From Enterococcus hulanensis (GTDB lineage: Bacteria > Bacillota > Bacilli > Lactobacillales > Enterococcaceae): a stretch of 64,000 nt of DNA. The position numbers and the translations under genes are program-made. A model generated the notes under the pieces. It made no database searches, had not been told where the DNA came from, and was given only the letters and a program-made list of their open reading frames with translations. Positions within the stretch are counted from its first letter, which is position 1; every line of letters begins with the position of its first letter. Location: positions 134,580 through 198,579 of the forward strand of contig NZ_BJED01000005.1 in NCBI RefSeq assembly GCF_005405485.1. Direction: 5' to 3'. Positions 1 through 10,099 of this stretch are shown one piece after another.

Positions 1-434
1 ATGTGCCGGAAGGAAAATACACGATCCCAATCGGTGTGGCCGATGTAAAACGCGAAGGAACCGATATTTCTGTTGTGGCAACAGGGATTATGGTGCATAA
101 AGCGCTAGAGGCGGCGGATATTTTAGCAGAAGAAGGTATCCAAATCGAAGTGGTCGATCCGCGCACCTTGGTACCGTTAGATAAACAAACGATTATTGAT
201 TCTGTTGTGAAGACAGGTAAAGCGGTCGTGGTGACTGAGGCAGTAAAACGCAGCGGGTTCAGTGCTGAGTTAGCAAGTGTTATCGCGGAAGAAGAATGCT
301 TTGATTTCTTAGACGCACCGATCATTCGTTTAGCCGGCCAAGAGATTCCGATGCCTTACCATCCAGAGCTTGAGAAGAAAGCCGTTCCTCAAGTGGAGGA
401 CATTGTTGACGCTTGTCGTGGATTGATGGCATAG
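1..434 (+). CDS. acoB: 2-oxoacid (acetoin-type) dehydrogenase E1 beta subunit, C-terminal part
   Basis: This is the C-terminal 143 residues of a thiamine-diphosphate-dependent dehydrogenase E1 beta subunit; the gene begins outside the window, and bases 1-2 end a previous codon. The transketolase C-terminal domain is plain: [15 protein letters not shown], the [13 protein letters not shown] motif and a C-terminal IPQVEDIV-like helix (VPQVEDIV). Together with E1 alpha it decarboxylates a 2-oxoacid or acetoin and hands the acyl group to the lipoyl arm of E2. E2 and E3 follow on the same strand. The wording resembles acetoin dehydrogenase E1 beta more than the main pyruvate dehydrogenase, but the substrate is inferred and a pyruvate or branched-chain enzyme is possible. 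Confidence 0.85.
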   Translation, partial: VPEGKYTIPIGVADVKREGTDISVVATGIMVHKALEAADILAEEGIQIEVVDPRTLVPLDKQTIIDSVVKTGKAVVVTEAVKRSGFSAELASVIAEEECFDFLDAPIIRLAGQEIPMPYHPELEKKAVPQVEDIVDACRGLMA

Positions 435-580
435 GATGTCAGTCCAACTTTTTGCAGGACATTATGTGAGGAAAGATAAAAAAGTTCTAACAACGAATTA
501 AAAATCATTGATGTTTAGTTGGATGATATACGTGGCGAGAATCAGACTTATTTTTTCGGTCTTTGAAAAAATAAATACTG
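432..580 (+). repeat. dispersed structured intergenic element, copy in the E1beta-E2 gap
   Basis: The 169-bp gap inside this operon holds one copy of an element seen at four or five places in the window. It has a 5' arm TCCAACT (443-449) followed by a TTTTGCAG-like core, a 3' arm AGTTGGA (517-523) followed by TGATATACG, and a terminal hairpin (about 549-574, TTATTTTTTC paired with GAAAAAATAA). The two arms are perfectly complementary here, while other copies have different but still complementary arms. It could act in the mRNA as a processing or attenuation site. No coding potential is evident. Confidence 0.6.
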
Positions 581-603
581 AAAAACGAGATAGGAGTGAA
601 AAG

Positions 604-1821
604 ATGGCAAATGAAGTATTGATGCCGAAGTTGAGTTCTACGATGGATGTCGGAACGATCACGACTTGGCTGAAAAATGAAGGTGATTCCGTTGAGATCG
701 GCGAAGCGATTTTTGAGGTAATGACGGATAAAATTGCGATCGAAGTGGAAGCCTATGATGAAGGTATTTTACTCAAAAAATATATTGGCGACGGTGATAG
801 TGCACCCGTGAATTCAGTGATCGCCTACATTGGTGAGGCTGGGGAAGACGTTCCTGCGGATATGCCGAAAGCTGAAGCAGAAGCTGCCGAAGAAACAAAA
901 ACAGAGGAAGCAGCAGAAACAGTTGAACCAACTGATGCGACTAAAGAAACTACGGTCGCGACCACAAAAGTTCGAGCAACACCAGCAGCTCGGCGAATCG
1001 CCCGCGAAAAAGGCATCGATTTACAAACGGTCCAAGGAACTGGACCGAAAGGCCGAATCCAAGCGTTGGATGTAAAAGAATATCAAGCGCCCGCAGCGGC
1101 ACCCGCACAAAAAGCGGCTGAAGGCGAACTGATTCCGTGGAGCGGCATGCGTAAAGCGATCGCGGACAAGATGTCAGAAAGCAAGCATACGATCCCGCAT
1201 GTCACGATGAACGCAGAAGTTGATCTGACGAAGGTCATCGAGTTGCGAAAACAATTATTGCCGATGGTGGAAGAGCGTACAGATGAACGATTGTCTTTCT
1301 TGGAGATTATCGCAAAAGCGGCGATGGTCGCATTGAAAGCGTATCCTGAATTTAATGCTCATGCGTATGAGGATGGGATCAAGCGATTTAATCAAGTCAA
1401 TCTTGGTGTAGCGGTGGCCGTTGCTGACGGCTTAGTCGTACCAGTCGTAGAGCAGGCGGATCAAAAGGGTCTGAGTGATTTGACCGCAGCAGTAAAAGCG
1501 GTGACGAAGAAAGCCCGGAACGGTCAATTGCTGCCGACAGAAATGAGCGGCGGCACCTTTACCATCAGTTCGTTAGGCCGCAGTAAAGTTCAAACCTTTA
1601 ATCCAATCATCAATTTACCGGAAGTGGCGATTTTAGGAGTCGGCGGAAGCTATGAAAAATTAGTTGTCGAAGAGACACCGGAAGGACCGCAAGTAGCAAC
1701 GATCACCGCATTGAATTTATGTCTATCCTTTGATCATCGGGTCGCTGATGGCGCACCGGCGGCAGCCTTCTTGAGTATGATCGTTGAACTGCTGGAAAAT
1801 CCAATGAGCTTGTTGCTGTAG
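604..1821 (+). CDS. acoC: dihydrolipoyl acyltransferase (E2) of 2-oxoacid/acetoin dehydrogenase
   Basis: E2 core enzyme of about 405 residues that moves the acyl group from E1 to CoA. One lipoyl domain occupies residues 1-80, with the lipoylated lysine at about residue 43 in VMTDKIAIE. An Ala/Glu/Pro-rich linker follows, then a peripheral-subunit-binding domain ([16 protein letters not shown], about 120-160), and the catalytic domain carrying [11 protein letters not shown], active-site His at about 378. ATG 604 is preferred to an upstream TTG-like extension because AGGAGTG lies just before it and the lipoyl domain starts there. A single lipoyl domain fits acetoin-type E2. It lies 13 bp ahead of the E3 gene, and a dispersed element separates it from E1 beta. 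Confidence 0.88.
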   Translation: MANEVLMPKLSSTMDVGTITTWLKNEGDSVEIGEAIFEVMTDKIAIEVEAYDEGILLKKYIGDGDSAPVNSVIAYIGEAGEDVPADMPKAEAEAAEETKTEEAAETVEPTDATKETTVATTKVRATPAARRIAREKGIDLQTVQGTGPKGRIQALDVKEYQAPAAAPAQKAAEGELIPWSGMRKAIADKMSESKHTIPHVTMNAEVDLTKVIELRKQLLPMVEERTDERLSFLEIIAKAAMVALKAYPEFNAHAYEDGIKRFNQVNLGVAVAVADGLVVPVVEQADQKGLSDLTAAVKAVTKKARNGQLLPTEMSGGTFTISSLGRSKVQTFNPIINLPEVAILGVGGSYEKLVVEETPEGPQVATITALNLCLSFDHRVADGAPAAAFLSMIVELLENPMSLLL

Positions 1822-1834
1822 AAGGAGACTGAAT

Positions 1835-3226
1835 ATGACGAAAAAAACAGATACAGTCGTAATTGGCGCGGGACCTGGCGGTTATGTGGCGGCCATTCGT
1901 GCGGCGCAATTAGGGCAAAAAGTGACTGTGGTAGAAGCGGAGCATATCGGCGGTGTATGTCTAAATGTCGGATGTATTCCATCCAAGGCCTTGATCACAG
2001 CGGGTCATCGCTATCAAGAAGCACAGCATTCTGATTTTCTAGGGTTGAGTGTAAAAGAGGCGAAGCTGGATTTTGCTAAAACACAACAGTGGAAGGACCA
2101 GCAAGTTGTTAAAACACTGACCTCTGGCGTTGGCATGCTGTTGAAAAAAAATGGTGCGGACGTTATTATGGGACGGGCCAAATTTACTGGACCCCAGAGT
2201 CTAACCATCACAACAAAAAATGGTGAAGAAAAACTGGAATTCAAACATGCAATCGTGGCAACAGGCAGCCGACCAATCGAGATTCCTGGTTTTGCTTTCG
2301 GCGGCCGCGTACTAGATTCTACCGGCGGACTGAACTTAAAAGAGATTCCGAAAAAGCTGATCATTATCGGCGGTGGAATCGTCGGCTCAGAGTTGGGCGG
2401 TGCGTATCGCAATCTTGGTTCAGAGGTCACGATTATTGAAGGTAGTCCGAATATCGTTCCGAATTTTGAAGCGGATATTCAAAAGATCGTGGCACAACGC
2501 TTTAAACAAAATGGCGTGGAGATTTTTACCGATGCAAAAGCTAAAAAAGCGGTGGAATCTGCAAATGGTGTCGCGGTAGAATTTGAGGTTAAGGGCAAAA
2601 CTCAAACCATCGAAGCAGATTATGTGATGGTGACAGTCGGTCGCAGACCCAATACAGAAAACTTAGGCTTGGAAAAAGCTGGCGTCAAACTCATGGAAAG
2701 AAACTTGATCAAGGTCGATGAGCAATACCGCACCTCACAAAAAACAATTTTTGCGATCGGCGATATCGTAGAAGGCTTGGCACTTGCTCATAAGGCAAGC
2801 TACGAAGCAAAGGTAGCAGCAGAAGTGATCGGCGGGAAAAATGTCGCGAAGGATTATCGCGCGATCCCAGCGATCTGCTTCACTGATCCGGAAGTGGCGA
2901 CAGTCGGCTATACTTTAGCAGAAGCAAAGGCAGAAGGTATCAAAGCCAAGACCGCGAATTTCCCGATGCAGGCAAATGGCCGCGCCTTGTCGCTGAACGC
3001 GACGGAAGGATTCGTCCGTTTGGTCTTTGAAGCAGAGACCGAATTAGTCTTAGGTGCTCAAATCGTTGGAGTCAATGCAAGTGATCTAGTGGCTGAGATT
3101 ACTTTAGCAATCGAATCCTATCTGACATTGGAGGATATTTCTCTGACGATCCATGGACATCCAACACTGTCTGAAATGGTGATGGATGCGTGCGAAGTTG
3201 GGCTGGGGATGCCGATTCATATGTAA
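1835..3226 (+). CDS. lpdA: dihydrolipoyl dehydrogenase (E3)
   Basis: FAD-dependent E3 of 463 residues, normal length, that reoxidises the dihydrolipoyl arm of E2 and makes NADH. Visible motifs in order: FAD-binding VIGAGPGGYVAAIRAA near residue 10, the redox disulfide GGVCLNVGCIPSK near residue 45, the NAD-binding IIIGGGIVGSELGG near 178, an FAD-site ATFAIGD-type motif (TIFAIGDI) near 308, and the C-terminal catalytic HGHPTLSEMV. Its ribosome binding site AAGGAG lies just after the E2 stop, so the genes are cotranscribed. A strong inverted repeat ends the operon. Confidence 0.95.
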   Translation: MTKKTDTVVIGAGPGGYVAAIRAAQLGQKVTVVEAEHIGGVCLNVGCIPSKALITAGHRYQEAQHSDFLGLSVKEAKLDFAKTQQWKDQQVVKTLTSGVGMLLKKNGADVIMGRAKFTGPQSLTITTKNGEEKLEFKHAIVATGSRPIEIPGFAFGGRVLDSTGGLNLKEIPKKLIIIGGGIVGSELGGAYRNLGSEVTIIEGSPNIVPNFEADIQKIVAQRFKQNGVEIFTDAKAKKAVESANGVAVEFEVKGKTQTIEADYVMVTVGRRPNTENLGLEKAGVKLMERNLIKVDEQYRTSQKTIFAIGDIVEGLALAHKASYEAKVAAEVIGGKNVAKDYRAIPAICFTDPEVATVGYTLAEAKAEGIKAKTANFPMQANGRALSLNATEGFVRLVFEAETELVLGAQIVGVNASDLVAEITLAIESYLTLEDISLTIHGHPTLSEMVMDACEVGLGMPIHM

Positions 3227-3235
3227 GTAAAACTA

Positions 3236-3290
3236 AATAGTCCTCATAAAGATGAATGATCTTATCAATCTTTATGAGGACTATTTTTTA
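3236..3290. terminator. bidirectional terminator between E3 and the permease
   Basis: An 18-bp perfect inverted repeat (3236-3253 with 3268-3285) with a 14-base loop is followed by a T run on the plus strand and preceded by an A-rich stretch, so it can serve both converging operons. Confidence 0.85.
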
Positions 3291-4622
3291 ATAGATGAAT
3301 GAACCAACAATGATGATAATAATCTCAGCAATCAAGGTTCCCATAAATACGGTAGTAAATGTTTGCTTGAAACCAGTCTTATGATTCAGTCCGGTCAAAC
3401 TCAAGAAGGTTAATAATACACCGCTTTGGGGAACGATTGTTAAAATATTTGAAGCCACAGCTGCAACCCGATGGATCATTTCTGGATTTAGTCCAGTCGA
3501 CAAATAGTATTCCGAGAAATTTGGCATTACAATTCCCAGTGCCCCTGAAGAAGACCCAGTAATTGCAGCCATTGATGAAGTTAAAACGGTTAAACTAATT
3601 AGTGGACTGCCTGGAATATTCAGGATTAAGTCAGAAAAAACTTTGAATCCAGGTGCGATCATTACGACTGCTCCGAAAGCTACAGCTGAAGATGTTGCGA
3701 ATATTGGACCAACAGAACCAGTAGCACCAACACTCATCGAGCCGATTTTATCTGGAATATAACGATAAAAAAGAATCAATGCTAACAAAATGCCGATGAT
3801 CAAGGCAACATAGATAATATTTTTTTTGATGAAATCATTTCCCAATACACTACCAGAAATCGCGATGATAACCAGAACGGTTAAAGGCATGATACTGGCA
3901 ATAAAGGCAGGTTGCTTGCGATTAGAAGTCTCTGTTTGTGCACCTGTAGTATAAGTAGAGAAGTTTTCACCTTTGGCTAAACTTTTCTTCAGTGTATGTT
4001 TCATATAAAACAAGCCGAAAATCACACAACCAATACTCCCCAAGATACTAGGCACAGCAGCAGCGGTAAGAGAAGTGTCTAAGTATTGGATCGGGATAAC
4101 ATTTTGAATGGCTGGGGTTCCTGGTAAGACAGTCATCGTAACGGTCGCTATTCCTAGCCACAAAGGAATCTGAATTAAATTCCAAGCAAGGTCCATTTTT
4201 TTGAATAGTGATTTTGCTAATGGTAAAACTGCGAACATCACGACGAACAAGCTGATGCCGCCATACGTTAGGATGCCGCTGATGATAAAAATAGCAACGA
4301 GTACACGGTAAGGATTATCATATCCGACTTTTTGTAAAATAAAATCGGCGATCGCAACGGTTGCGTTGCTGGCCTCCATTAATTTAGCTAATATAGAGCC
4401 AAGTAAAAAAATCGCGAAGTAATTCAAAATATAAGTGGATAATGCTCCCATATAATTGTTAGGTTGATTTCCCAACAGAGAAGTTACCACGTCCATTCGA
4501 TTCAACAAAACGACAATCAGCGTAGCTAAGGGAGCGGCAATGATAATATTAATTTCTTTTAGTGAAAAATAGATGATCGCAGCGACGCCTAGCAAGACGC
4601 CGATTGAACCAAGCATACTCAT
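3288..4622 (-). CDS. GntP-family permease, probable 3-hydroxybutyrate/short-chain acid transporter
   Basis: Integral membrane protein of 444 residues with about a dozen hydrophobic segments, organised like GntP-type permeases; the motif VLPGTPAIQNVIP in the middle and ITGSSSGALGIVMP near residue 350 are typical of this family. It is the last gene of the ketone-body operon, downstream of 3-hydroxybutyrate dehydrogenase, so uptake of 3-hydroxybutyrate (or another short hydroxy acid) is the natural inference. A perfect hairpin at 4647-4681 sits between it and the dehydrogenase gene and may lower its expression relative to upstream genes. The ATG is preceded by AAGGAGG. Confidence 0.8.
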   Translation of the reverse strand: MSMLGSIGVLLGVAAIIYFSLKEINIIIAAPLATLIVVLLNRMDVVTSLLGNQPNNYMGALSTYILNYFAIFLLGSILAKLMEASNATVAIADFILQKVGYDNPYRVLVAIFIISGILTYGGISLFVVMFAVLPLAKSLFKKMDLAWNLIQIPLWLGIATVTMTVLPGTPAIQNVIPIQYLDTSLTAAAVPSILGSIGCVIFGLFYMKHTLKKSLAKGENFSTYTTGAQTETSNRKQPAFIASIMPLTVLVIIAISGSVLGNDFIKKNIIYVALIIGILLALILFYRYIPDKIGSMSVGATGSVGPIFATSSAVAFGAVVMIAPGFKVFSDLILNIPGSPLISLTVLTSSMAAITGSSSGALGIVMPNFSEYYLSTGLNPEMIHRVAAVASNILTIVPQSGVLLTFLSLTGLNHKTGFKQTFTTVFMGTLIAEIIIIIVGSFIY

Positions 4623-4646
4623 GATTTTCCTCCTTCATAAAACTAA

Positions 4647-4681
4647 CGAGGGAAAACATTTCAAATTAATGTTTTCCCTCG
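4647..4681 (-). terminator. intra-operon hairpin before the permease gene
   Basis: A 14-bp perfect stem (CGAGGGAAAACATT and its complement) with a 7-base loop lies in the 67-bp gap. On the minus strand it is followed by TTAGTTTT, a poor T tract, so it is more likely an attenuator or mRNA-stabilising hairpin than a full terminator. Confidence 0.5.
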
Positions 4682-4689
4682 TCTGATGC

Positions 4690-5463
4690 TTATTGCGCAG
4701 TATAACCACCATCAAGTAAAACAGCTTGTCCAGTTACACCCTTTGCTTTATCGCTAGCTAAGAAGGAAACATAATCAGCAATTTCTTGAACATCGATCAA
4801 ACGTTTTTGCGGTACGAGCGGGTAAAGAACCTCCTCTAAAACATTTTCCAATGGAATGCCGCGTGTTTTAGAAAGGTCTTCAAATTGTCCACGAACTAAT
4901 GGCGTGTCAACATAACCGGGACAGATAGCATTTACAGTGATACCGGAATCAGCAGCTTCTAAAGCCGCGACTTTAGTTAGACCGACAATCCCATGTTTTG
5001 CAGAGTTATAGGCAGATTTTCCAGCAAAACCGATTACGCCATTGATGGATGCCATATTGATGACCCGCCCGTGATTTTGTTTTTTCATCGTTGGAAATGC
5101 TCGCTTAATTGCGATAAATGGTGCGACTAACATGACTTTTAGCATGAATTCAAATTTTTCAGTTGGAAAATCTTCGATCATTGCCACATGTTGTAAACCA
5201 GCATTGTTCACTAAAATATCTAAACGTCCATATTTTTCAACTGTTTGGTCGATTGCTGCATTGATTTCTTCTTCTTTTGTTACATCACAAACGATTCCTA
5301 ATGATTCGTGCCCTTGTTTATTATAGTTAGCCACTTGTTCATCTAATTTCTCTTTGTTGATGTCGGAGAATACAACGATCTTTCCTTCGTGTAAGAATGT
5401 TTCTCCAATTTGCTTTCCAATACCGCTAGCAGCTCCTGTTACGAATGTGACTTCTTTAGACAT
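4690..5463 (-). CDS. bdhA: 3-hydroxybutyrate dehydrogenase (SDR family)
   Basis: Short-chain dehydrogenase of 257 residues. The cofactor motif is [13 protein letters not shown] at about residue 8, NNAG at about 88, the catalytic Ser lies in [10 protein letters not shown] and the YNSAKHG motif supplies Tyr and Lys. The sequence [14 protein letters not shown] followed by a long substrate loop is characteristic of D-3-hydroxybutyrate dehydrogenases, which oxidise 3-hydroxybutyrate to acetoacetate with NAD+. Its start overlaps the end of the CoA-transferase B gene, showing translational coupling. The pathway context (CoA transferase, thiolase) supports the specific function over a generic SDR. 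Confidence 0.88.
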   Translation of the reverse strand: MSKEVTFVTGAASGIGKQIGETFLHEGKIVVFSDINKEKLDEQVANYNKQGHESLGIVCDVTKEEEINAAIDQTVEKYGRLDILVNNAGLQHVAMIEDFPTEKFEFMLKVMLVAPFIAIKRAFPTMKKQNHGRVINMASINGVIGFAGKSAYNSAKHGIVGLTKVAALEAADSGITVNAICPGYVDTPLVRGQFEDLSKTRGIPLENVLEEVLYPLVPQKRLIDVQEIADYVSFLASDKAKGVTGQAVLLDGGYTAQ

Positions 5464-6115
5464 TTTGCATCTTCTCCTTATGAATGTTTTTGATTAGTGG
5501 GACTTCTGTAACTGCTTGAATTTCTTCAAATGTAAAATCTGGATAAATTTCTGTTACTTCAACACCTTCCGAAGTAACTCGGAAGACACCCATTTCTGTG
5601 ATGATTAGATCCACGATTCCTTTAGCTGTCAAAGGTAGGGTACAATTTTTCAAAATTTTTGGTGTTCCTTTGCTTGTATGCTCCATTGCCACGATAACCT
5701 TTTTTGCACCAATTAATAAATCCATAGCCCCCCCCATGCCAGGGACCATTTTTCCAGGTATCAAATAATTGGCGATATTGCCATTTTGATCCACTTGCAG
5801 TGCTCCTAAAACTGTTACATCAACGTGACCACCGCGAATGATTCCAAAAGACGTACTACTATCGAAAAATGCTCCTCCGGGTTGGATCGAAACAGGTTGA
5901 CCTCCTGCGTTCACGATCGTTGGATTGATTTCTTCTGGAACTGGTCCAAGACCAATAAAACCATTTTCAGATTGTAAGGTCACATGTATGTCTTCGGGAA
6001 TGTAATTGGCGACTTTAGTAGGCAGTCCGATCCCTAAGTTGACTAGTGAGTGATCGGTTAATTCTTGAGCGACCCTTTTAGCGATGCGCTCTTGCATTTG
6101 TTCTTTCGTCAGCAT
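5456..6115 (-). CDS. atoA: acetoacetate CoA-transferase subunit B
   Basis: Beta subunit (219 residues) of a 3-oxoacid CoA-transferase. The active-site Glu lies in [12 protein letters not shown] at about residue 50, and the NLGIGLPT motif is near residue 26. With subunit A it moves CoA to acetoacetate to form acetoacetyl-CoA. It overlaps the subunit A gene by 7 bp and the dehydrogenase gene by 8 bp, so the three are translated as a coupled set. The CoA donor (acetyl-CoA or succinyl-CoA) cannot be told from the sequence, so atoA/scoB naming is interchangeable. Confidence 0.9.
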   Translation of the reverse strand: MLTKEQMQERIAKRVAQELTDHSLVNLGIGLPTKVANYIPEDIHVTLQSENGFIGLGPVPEEINPTIVNAGGQPVSIQPGGAFFDSSTSFGIIRGGHVDVTVLGALQVDQNGNIANYLIPGKMVPGMGGAMDLLIGAKKVIVAMEHTSKGTPKILKNCTLPLTAKGIVDLIITEMGVFRVTSEGVEVTEIYPDFTFEEIQAVTEVPLIKNIHKEKMQNV

Positions 6116-6765
6116 ACTGCTCCTCCTTTAACAATATAATCAACAAAAATATTTGGTGTATGGACAAAAATTGGATCAATCGTGCCAATTGGAACGACTT
6201 TGCGAGCTTCAACAATGGTAGTTCTTGCATTTGCTGCCATAAGATGGTTAAAATTATTTTCTGAACCGGTGTATTGAAGATTGCCGGATTCGTCGGCAAC
6301 ATCTGCGAGAATCAATGCAACATCAGCTTTCAAAGGTTTTTCAAGCAGAAATTCGCGGTCATCGACATTCAAGACGGTCTTCCCCTCTGCAACTAATGTC
6401 CCGACCCCAGTCGGTGTCAAAAAGCCGCCTAATCCGTAAGCTCCCGAACGAATCTGTTCGATTAAAGTCCCCTGCGGTACCAGCTCAATCTCTGTTTCAC
6501 CTTCGTTCATCTGACGACCAGCTTCGCGATTCAAACCGATATGAGAAGCAATAATTTTATCAAATTGCTTATTTATAACCATTTTTCCGACACCTTTGTC
6601 GATCAACCCGGCATCATTACAAATCAACGTAAGATTTTTTACCCCTTTTTCCACGAGCGCATCGATTAGCGTTTCTGGAGTACCATTGGCCATGAATCCG
6701 CCGACCATCACGATATCTCCGTCATGAATCATCTCGATTGCCTTATTTAAATCAATTGTTTTCAT
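6109..6765 (-). CDS. atoD: acetoacetate CoA-transferase subunit A
   Basis: Alpha subunit (218 residues) of the CoA-transferase. It has the glycine-rich CoA-binding signature [21 protein letters not shown] at the N terminus and the internal [13 protein letters not shown] motif near residue 93. The start is preceded by AGGGAG-type sequence and the gene follows the thiolase gene by 19 bp. It forms the heterodimer with the next gene product. Confidence 0.9.
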   Translation of the reverse strand: MKTIDLNKAIEMIHDGDIVMVGGFMANGTPETLIDALVEKGVKNLTLICNDAGLIDKGVGKMVINKQFDKIIASHIGLNREAGRQMNEGETEIELVPQGTLIEQIRSGAYGLGGFLTPTGVGTLVAEGKTVLNVDDREFLLEKPLKADVALILADVADESGNLQYTGSENNFNHLMAANARTTIVEARKVVPIGTIDPIFVHTPNIFVDYIVKGGAVC

Positions 6766-6784
6766 TCTCCCTTATCCCTCGTTT

Positions 6785-7966
6785 CTATCTGTTCTTTACG
6801 ATTAAAGAAGTACCTTGCCCACCGCCGATACAAAGCGTAGCTAGGCCATAAGTGACTTCTCTGCGTTTCATTTCGTGTAATAGGGAAACCAATATCCGAG
6901 CTCCGCTTGCACCAATCGGATGACCTAGTGCGATAGCACCGCCGTTGACATTCACTTTGTCCGGATTCATTCCAAGCTCTCGCATGACACTAATCGCTTG
7001 AGAAGCGAATGCTTCATTAGCTTCGATCAAATCAATCTCATTTATCGTTAATGCCGCTTTGTTTAAAGCCTTTTTAGTTGCCGGAATAGGACCAGTTCCC
7101 ATTAGTTCAGGAGCAACACCTGCACTTGCATAGCTAACGATCTCCGCCAAAATTGGGAGATCCAATTTCTCTGCCTTTTCTCGACTCATAATTAAGACTG
7201 CAGCTGCGCCATCGTTAATTCCTGAGGCATTACCGGCAGTGACACTTCCGTCTTTCTTAAAAGCTGGCCGCAATTTTTGCAGTTTTTCGAAAGAGGTGCC
7301 TGCTTTAGGGTATTCATCTTTAGCAAAAATAATATCTTCACCACGGCGTTGAGGAATCGTAACCGGCACGATTTCTTCGGCGAAACGTTCTTGTTCCAAG
7401 GCTTCCGCAGCTTTCTTTTGACTGTCGGCAGCAAAGTGATCTTGTTCTTCACGAGAGATATTATAGTTTTCTGCGATATTTTCCGCAGTGATTCCCATAT
7501 GATAATGATTAAAGGCATCTGTCAATCCGTCGTTGGTCAATGTATCAATAATAGTTCCATCGCCTAAACGTCCGCCCCAGCGATGGTCCTTTAGTACATA
7601 AGGTGCTTGACTCATATTTTCAGTGCCGCCGGCGATAATTACGTCAGCATCGCCGCAAGCAATTGCTTGGATAGCTAATTCGACTGACTTCAAACCAGAT
7701 CCGCAGACCATATCTAGTGTAAAAGCTGTTTTATCAACAGGGATACCAGCATTGACAGCGATTTGTCTCGCTACATTTTGTCCAAGACCGCCATGAAGAA
7801 CGTTTCCGAAAATGACTTCATCTATTTCAGCAGGATCAATCTTGGATTGGGACAAAAGCTCTTTGACAACATGATTTCCTAAATCAATGGCTGAAATATT
7901 TTTTAATGTTCCGCCAAACGAGCCGATAGGTGTTCGTAGGGCAGAGGTGATGACAATTTCTCTCAT
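6785..7966 (-). CDS. atoB: acetyl-CoA C-acetyltransferase (thiolase)
   Basis: Biosynthetic/degradative thiolase II of 393 residues. The nucleophilic Cys is in [14 protein letters not shown] (about residue 88), the His in [21 protein letters not shown] (about 349) and the second Cys in LCIGGGQG (about 379). It cleaves acetoacetyl-CoA to two acetyl-CoA, or runs in reverse. As first gene of the operon it lies directly behind the cre-bearing promoter region shared with the LysR gene. Start ATG has AAGGAG upstream. The pathway context favours degradation. Confidence 0.92.
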   Translation of the reverse strand: MREIVITSALRTPIGSFGGTLKNISAIDLGNHVVKELLSQSKIDPAEIDEVIFGNVLHGGLGQNVARQIAVNAGIPVDKTAFTLDMVCGSGLKSVELAIQAIACGDADVIIAGGTENMSQAPYVLKDHRWGGRLGDGTIIDTLTNDGLTDAFNHYHMGITAENIAENYNISREEQDHFAADSQKKAAEALEQERFAEEIVPVTIPQRRGEDIIFAKDEYPKAGTSFEKLQKLRPAFKKDGSVTAGNASGINDGAAAVLIMSREKAEKLDLPILAEIVSYASAGVAPELMGTGPIPATKKALNKAALTINEIDLIEANEAFASQAISVMRELGMNPDKVNVNGGAIALGHPIGASGARILVSLLHEMKRREVTYGLATLCIGGGQGTSLIVKNR

Positions 7967-7998
7967 GATAAATACTCCTTAAAATAATTTTATCTGAC

Positions 7999-8012
7999 TA
8001 AAAGCGCTTTCA
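7999..8012 (-). promoter_or_regulatory. cre (CcpA) site upstream of the thiolase operon
   Basis: On the minus strand the 14-mer TGAAAGCGCTTTTA agrees with the cre consensus TGWAARCGYTWNCW at 13 of 14 positions. It lies 33 bp before the thiolase start, where CcpA would block transcription, so carbon catabolite repression of ketone-body use is inferred. Confidence 0.7.
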
Positions 8013-8103
8013 ATCAATTCCATGGAAAGCATAACAAGAAACTAAGCATAATCAAAATAGCAAATTTTTAGCAAGGTATAAATTATTTTTATAGATTATT
8101 GTT

Positions 8104-8132
8104 TTGACATTTAGGGAAAGACTGCCTATTCT
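8104..8132 (+). promoter_or_regulatory. sigma-A promoter of the lysR gene
   Basis: TTGACA (8104-8109) and TATTCT (8127-8132) are separated by 17 bp, 35 bp ahead of the LysR start, with AGGAGG at 8155-8160 as ribosome binding site. Confidence 0.7.
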
Positions 8133-8166
8133 AAAAGCATGATGGAAGAGAAATAGGAGGAAAAAA

Positions 8167-9066
8167 ATGGATATAAAGCATCTTCGTTATTTTATATCGA
8201 TTGTGAATAACGATTTCAATTTGAGTCGAACTGCCCAAAATCTCTATATTTCGCAACCAACTCTAAGCATTATGATCAATGATTTCGAAAGTCGTGAAGG
8301 AACAAGCTTATTCAAACGAAATAATGGAAAGATCGTTGGATTGACTTACATTGGTGAGAAATATTATGATGATGCGCAAGAAGTTATAAAAAAATATAAT
8401 GAAATGCAGATGAATCTTCATGAGGCTGCTGATACAATGGCTGGCAGTATCACGATTGGCATCCCACCATTGATACTGTCTCTTATTTTTTCAACGATTA
8501 TGCCGAAATTAATTTTAGACAACCCTACGATTAACTTTACGATTAAAGAACAAGGAGCCCATCGCTTAAAAGGGGAGCTGCTTTTAGAAACAGTTGATAT
8601 TGCCGTCTTGCTTTCGCCAGAAGGGATTTCTCAAAATATTATCGATTCTTTTGAGATTCAGAGCTCCGAATTATCAGTATTTCTCTCACCAAAACATCAC
8701 TTGGCAAAACGAGAAATAATTGATTGGAAAGATCTTCACAATGAAAAAATCGCAATTTTTGATGAGAGTTTCATGATCCATCATTTATTCAAAGACGCGT
8801 GTGAGCGAAAAAATGTCTATACGAATACTATTTTAAAATCCAGTTCTTGGGATTTTTTACTAAACTCAATAAAAATCAACGAAGAGCTGCTGACGATTCT
8901 TCCATTGCCTATGGCAGATCAATATGCTTCTTCTGATTTTGTTGCTCGTCAAATGAGTGAACCGATTGTTTGGAAAGTCATGATCTGTCGGCTGAAGAAA
9001 AACAATTATACAAATACTGAAAACTACATCTATGATACATTGTTAGAATTATTTCAAGCTAAATAA
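8167..9066 (+). CDS. LysR-family transcriptional regulator of the ketone-body operon
   Basis: Protein of 299 residues with an N-terminal LysR winged helix ([29 protein letters not shown], residues 5-33) and a substrate-binding-like effector domain from about residue 90. It is divergent from the thiolase operon, the usual layout for a LysR activator of its neighbour. Effector and operator are not visible; acetoacetate or 3-hydroxybutyrate are inferred candidates. The gene is AT-richer than the upstream dehydrogenase genes. Confidence 0.85.
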   Translation: MDIKHLRYFISIVNNDFNLSRTAQNLYISQPTLSIMINDFESREGTSLFKRNNGKIVGLTYIGEKYYDDAQEVIKKYNEMQMNLHEAADTMAGSITIGIPPLILSLIFSTIMPKLILDNPTINFTIKEQGAHRLKGELLLETVDIAVLLSPEGISQNIIDSFEIQSSELSVFLSPKHHLAKREIIDWKDLHNEKIAIFDESFMIHHLFKDACERKNVYTNTILKSSSWDFLLNSIKINEELLTILPLPMADQYASSDFVARQMSEPIVWKVMICRLKKNNYTNTENYIYDTLLELFQAK

Positions 9067-9099
9067 AAAGGACTTGGCGGATGTCGTCAAGTCCTTTTT
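9065..9099. terminator. bidirectional terminator, lysR/proC
   Basis: Stem AAAAAGGACTTG / CAAGTCCTTTTT with an 11-base loop between two converging genes. Confidence 0.85.
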
Positions 9100-9117
9100 G
9101 GGATAAACAGCAATCAA

Positions 9118-9930
9118 TTATTTCTTCCCTAATTCCTCATCTTTACGGATCGTGGCATCGATGCCCTTGATCACGGTCGAGATAAAGGCGTTGTTCTCTA
9201 ATTCAACGATCCCTGCGACGGTCGTTCCTCCCGGCGAACTTACACGATCGATTAGTGTCCATGGATTTTCCTTGCTGTGAGCCAACGTATCGGCACTGCC
9301 TAGAACCGCTTGTGTCGCCATTTCTAAGGCGATGTCTTTTGGCAACCCATTTTTTACTGCGGCGCGAGCAATCGAATCAATGAATAAGAAGGTATACGCA
9401 GGCGAGCTGCCGGCGATGGCTGTGAAGATCGAGAAATATTTTTCTTCTAATGGCCATGCTTTGCCGACGGCGTTAAACAGGTCGATGATCGTTGCGACAT
9501 CTTCTTTTGTGGCGCTGGTATTTCCGCAAACGGCTGCGGCACCTTCACCCACCATCGCATTCATATTCGGCATCACTCTGACGATTCGGATCGGCTTATC
9601 TGTTTCAAATACTTCATAAATAGCTTCGGTACTTGTTCCGGCAGCGATGGAGACGATCAATGGATCATTTTGCAGGATCGCATCTTTTGCTTCCAGTAAG
9701 ACGCCTTTAATGACATTGGGCTTCACCGCCAAAATCAAGGTATCGACAGTTTTGATGACTTCCTGCGGATCATTCAACGCGTGAGCGCCGACCTTTTCTG
9801 CAAATGCTTGGACCTTTTCTGCTGAGATATCGTATAAATAAATGTCTCCTGGTTGGCTGAAGCCCTTTTGGACAATTCCTTCAACAATTGCGGATGCCAT
9901 ATTGCCGGCACCGATAAAACCGATTTTCAT
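9118..9930 (-). CDS. proC: pyrroline-5-carboxylate reductase
   Basis: Enzyme of 270 residues that makes L-proline from pyrroline-5-carboxylate with NAD(P)H. It shows the N-terminal Rossmann motif MKIGFIGAGNMASAI, the RVMPNMNAMVGEGA segment near residue 110 and the C-terminal signature SSPGGTTVAGI. ATG 9930 is chosen because AGGAGG precedes it and the protein then begins at the Rossmann strand; a longer reading adds 17 unconserved residues. It is monocistronic. Confidence 0.95.
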   Translation of the reverse strand: MKIGFIGAGNMASAIVEGIVQKGFSQPGDIYLYDISAEKVQAFAEKVGAHALNDPQEVIKTVDTLILAVKPNVIKGVLLEAKDAILQNDPLIVSIAAGTSTEAIYEVFETDKPIRIVRVMPNMNAMVGEGAAAVCGNTSATKEDVATIIDLFNAVGKAWPLEEKYFSIFTAIAGSSPAYTFLFIDSIARAAVKNGLPKDIALEMATQAVLGSADTLAHSKENPWTLIDRVSSPGGTTVAGIVELENNAFISTVIKGIDATIRKDEELGKK

Positions 9931-10099
9931 GCTAATTCCTCCTGCTGTGTGTGATTTTCTTTCTTTGATAAAGTGTTGCAATCAAATGTTTATTCTTTAA
10001 AAAGGTGGTACAATCAATAAATAAATTATATGCTGATCGTTACTTATTTAAAATAGTGTAGATAAAGAATAAAGTGTTTGATTCTAAGGTGGTGAGTAA

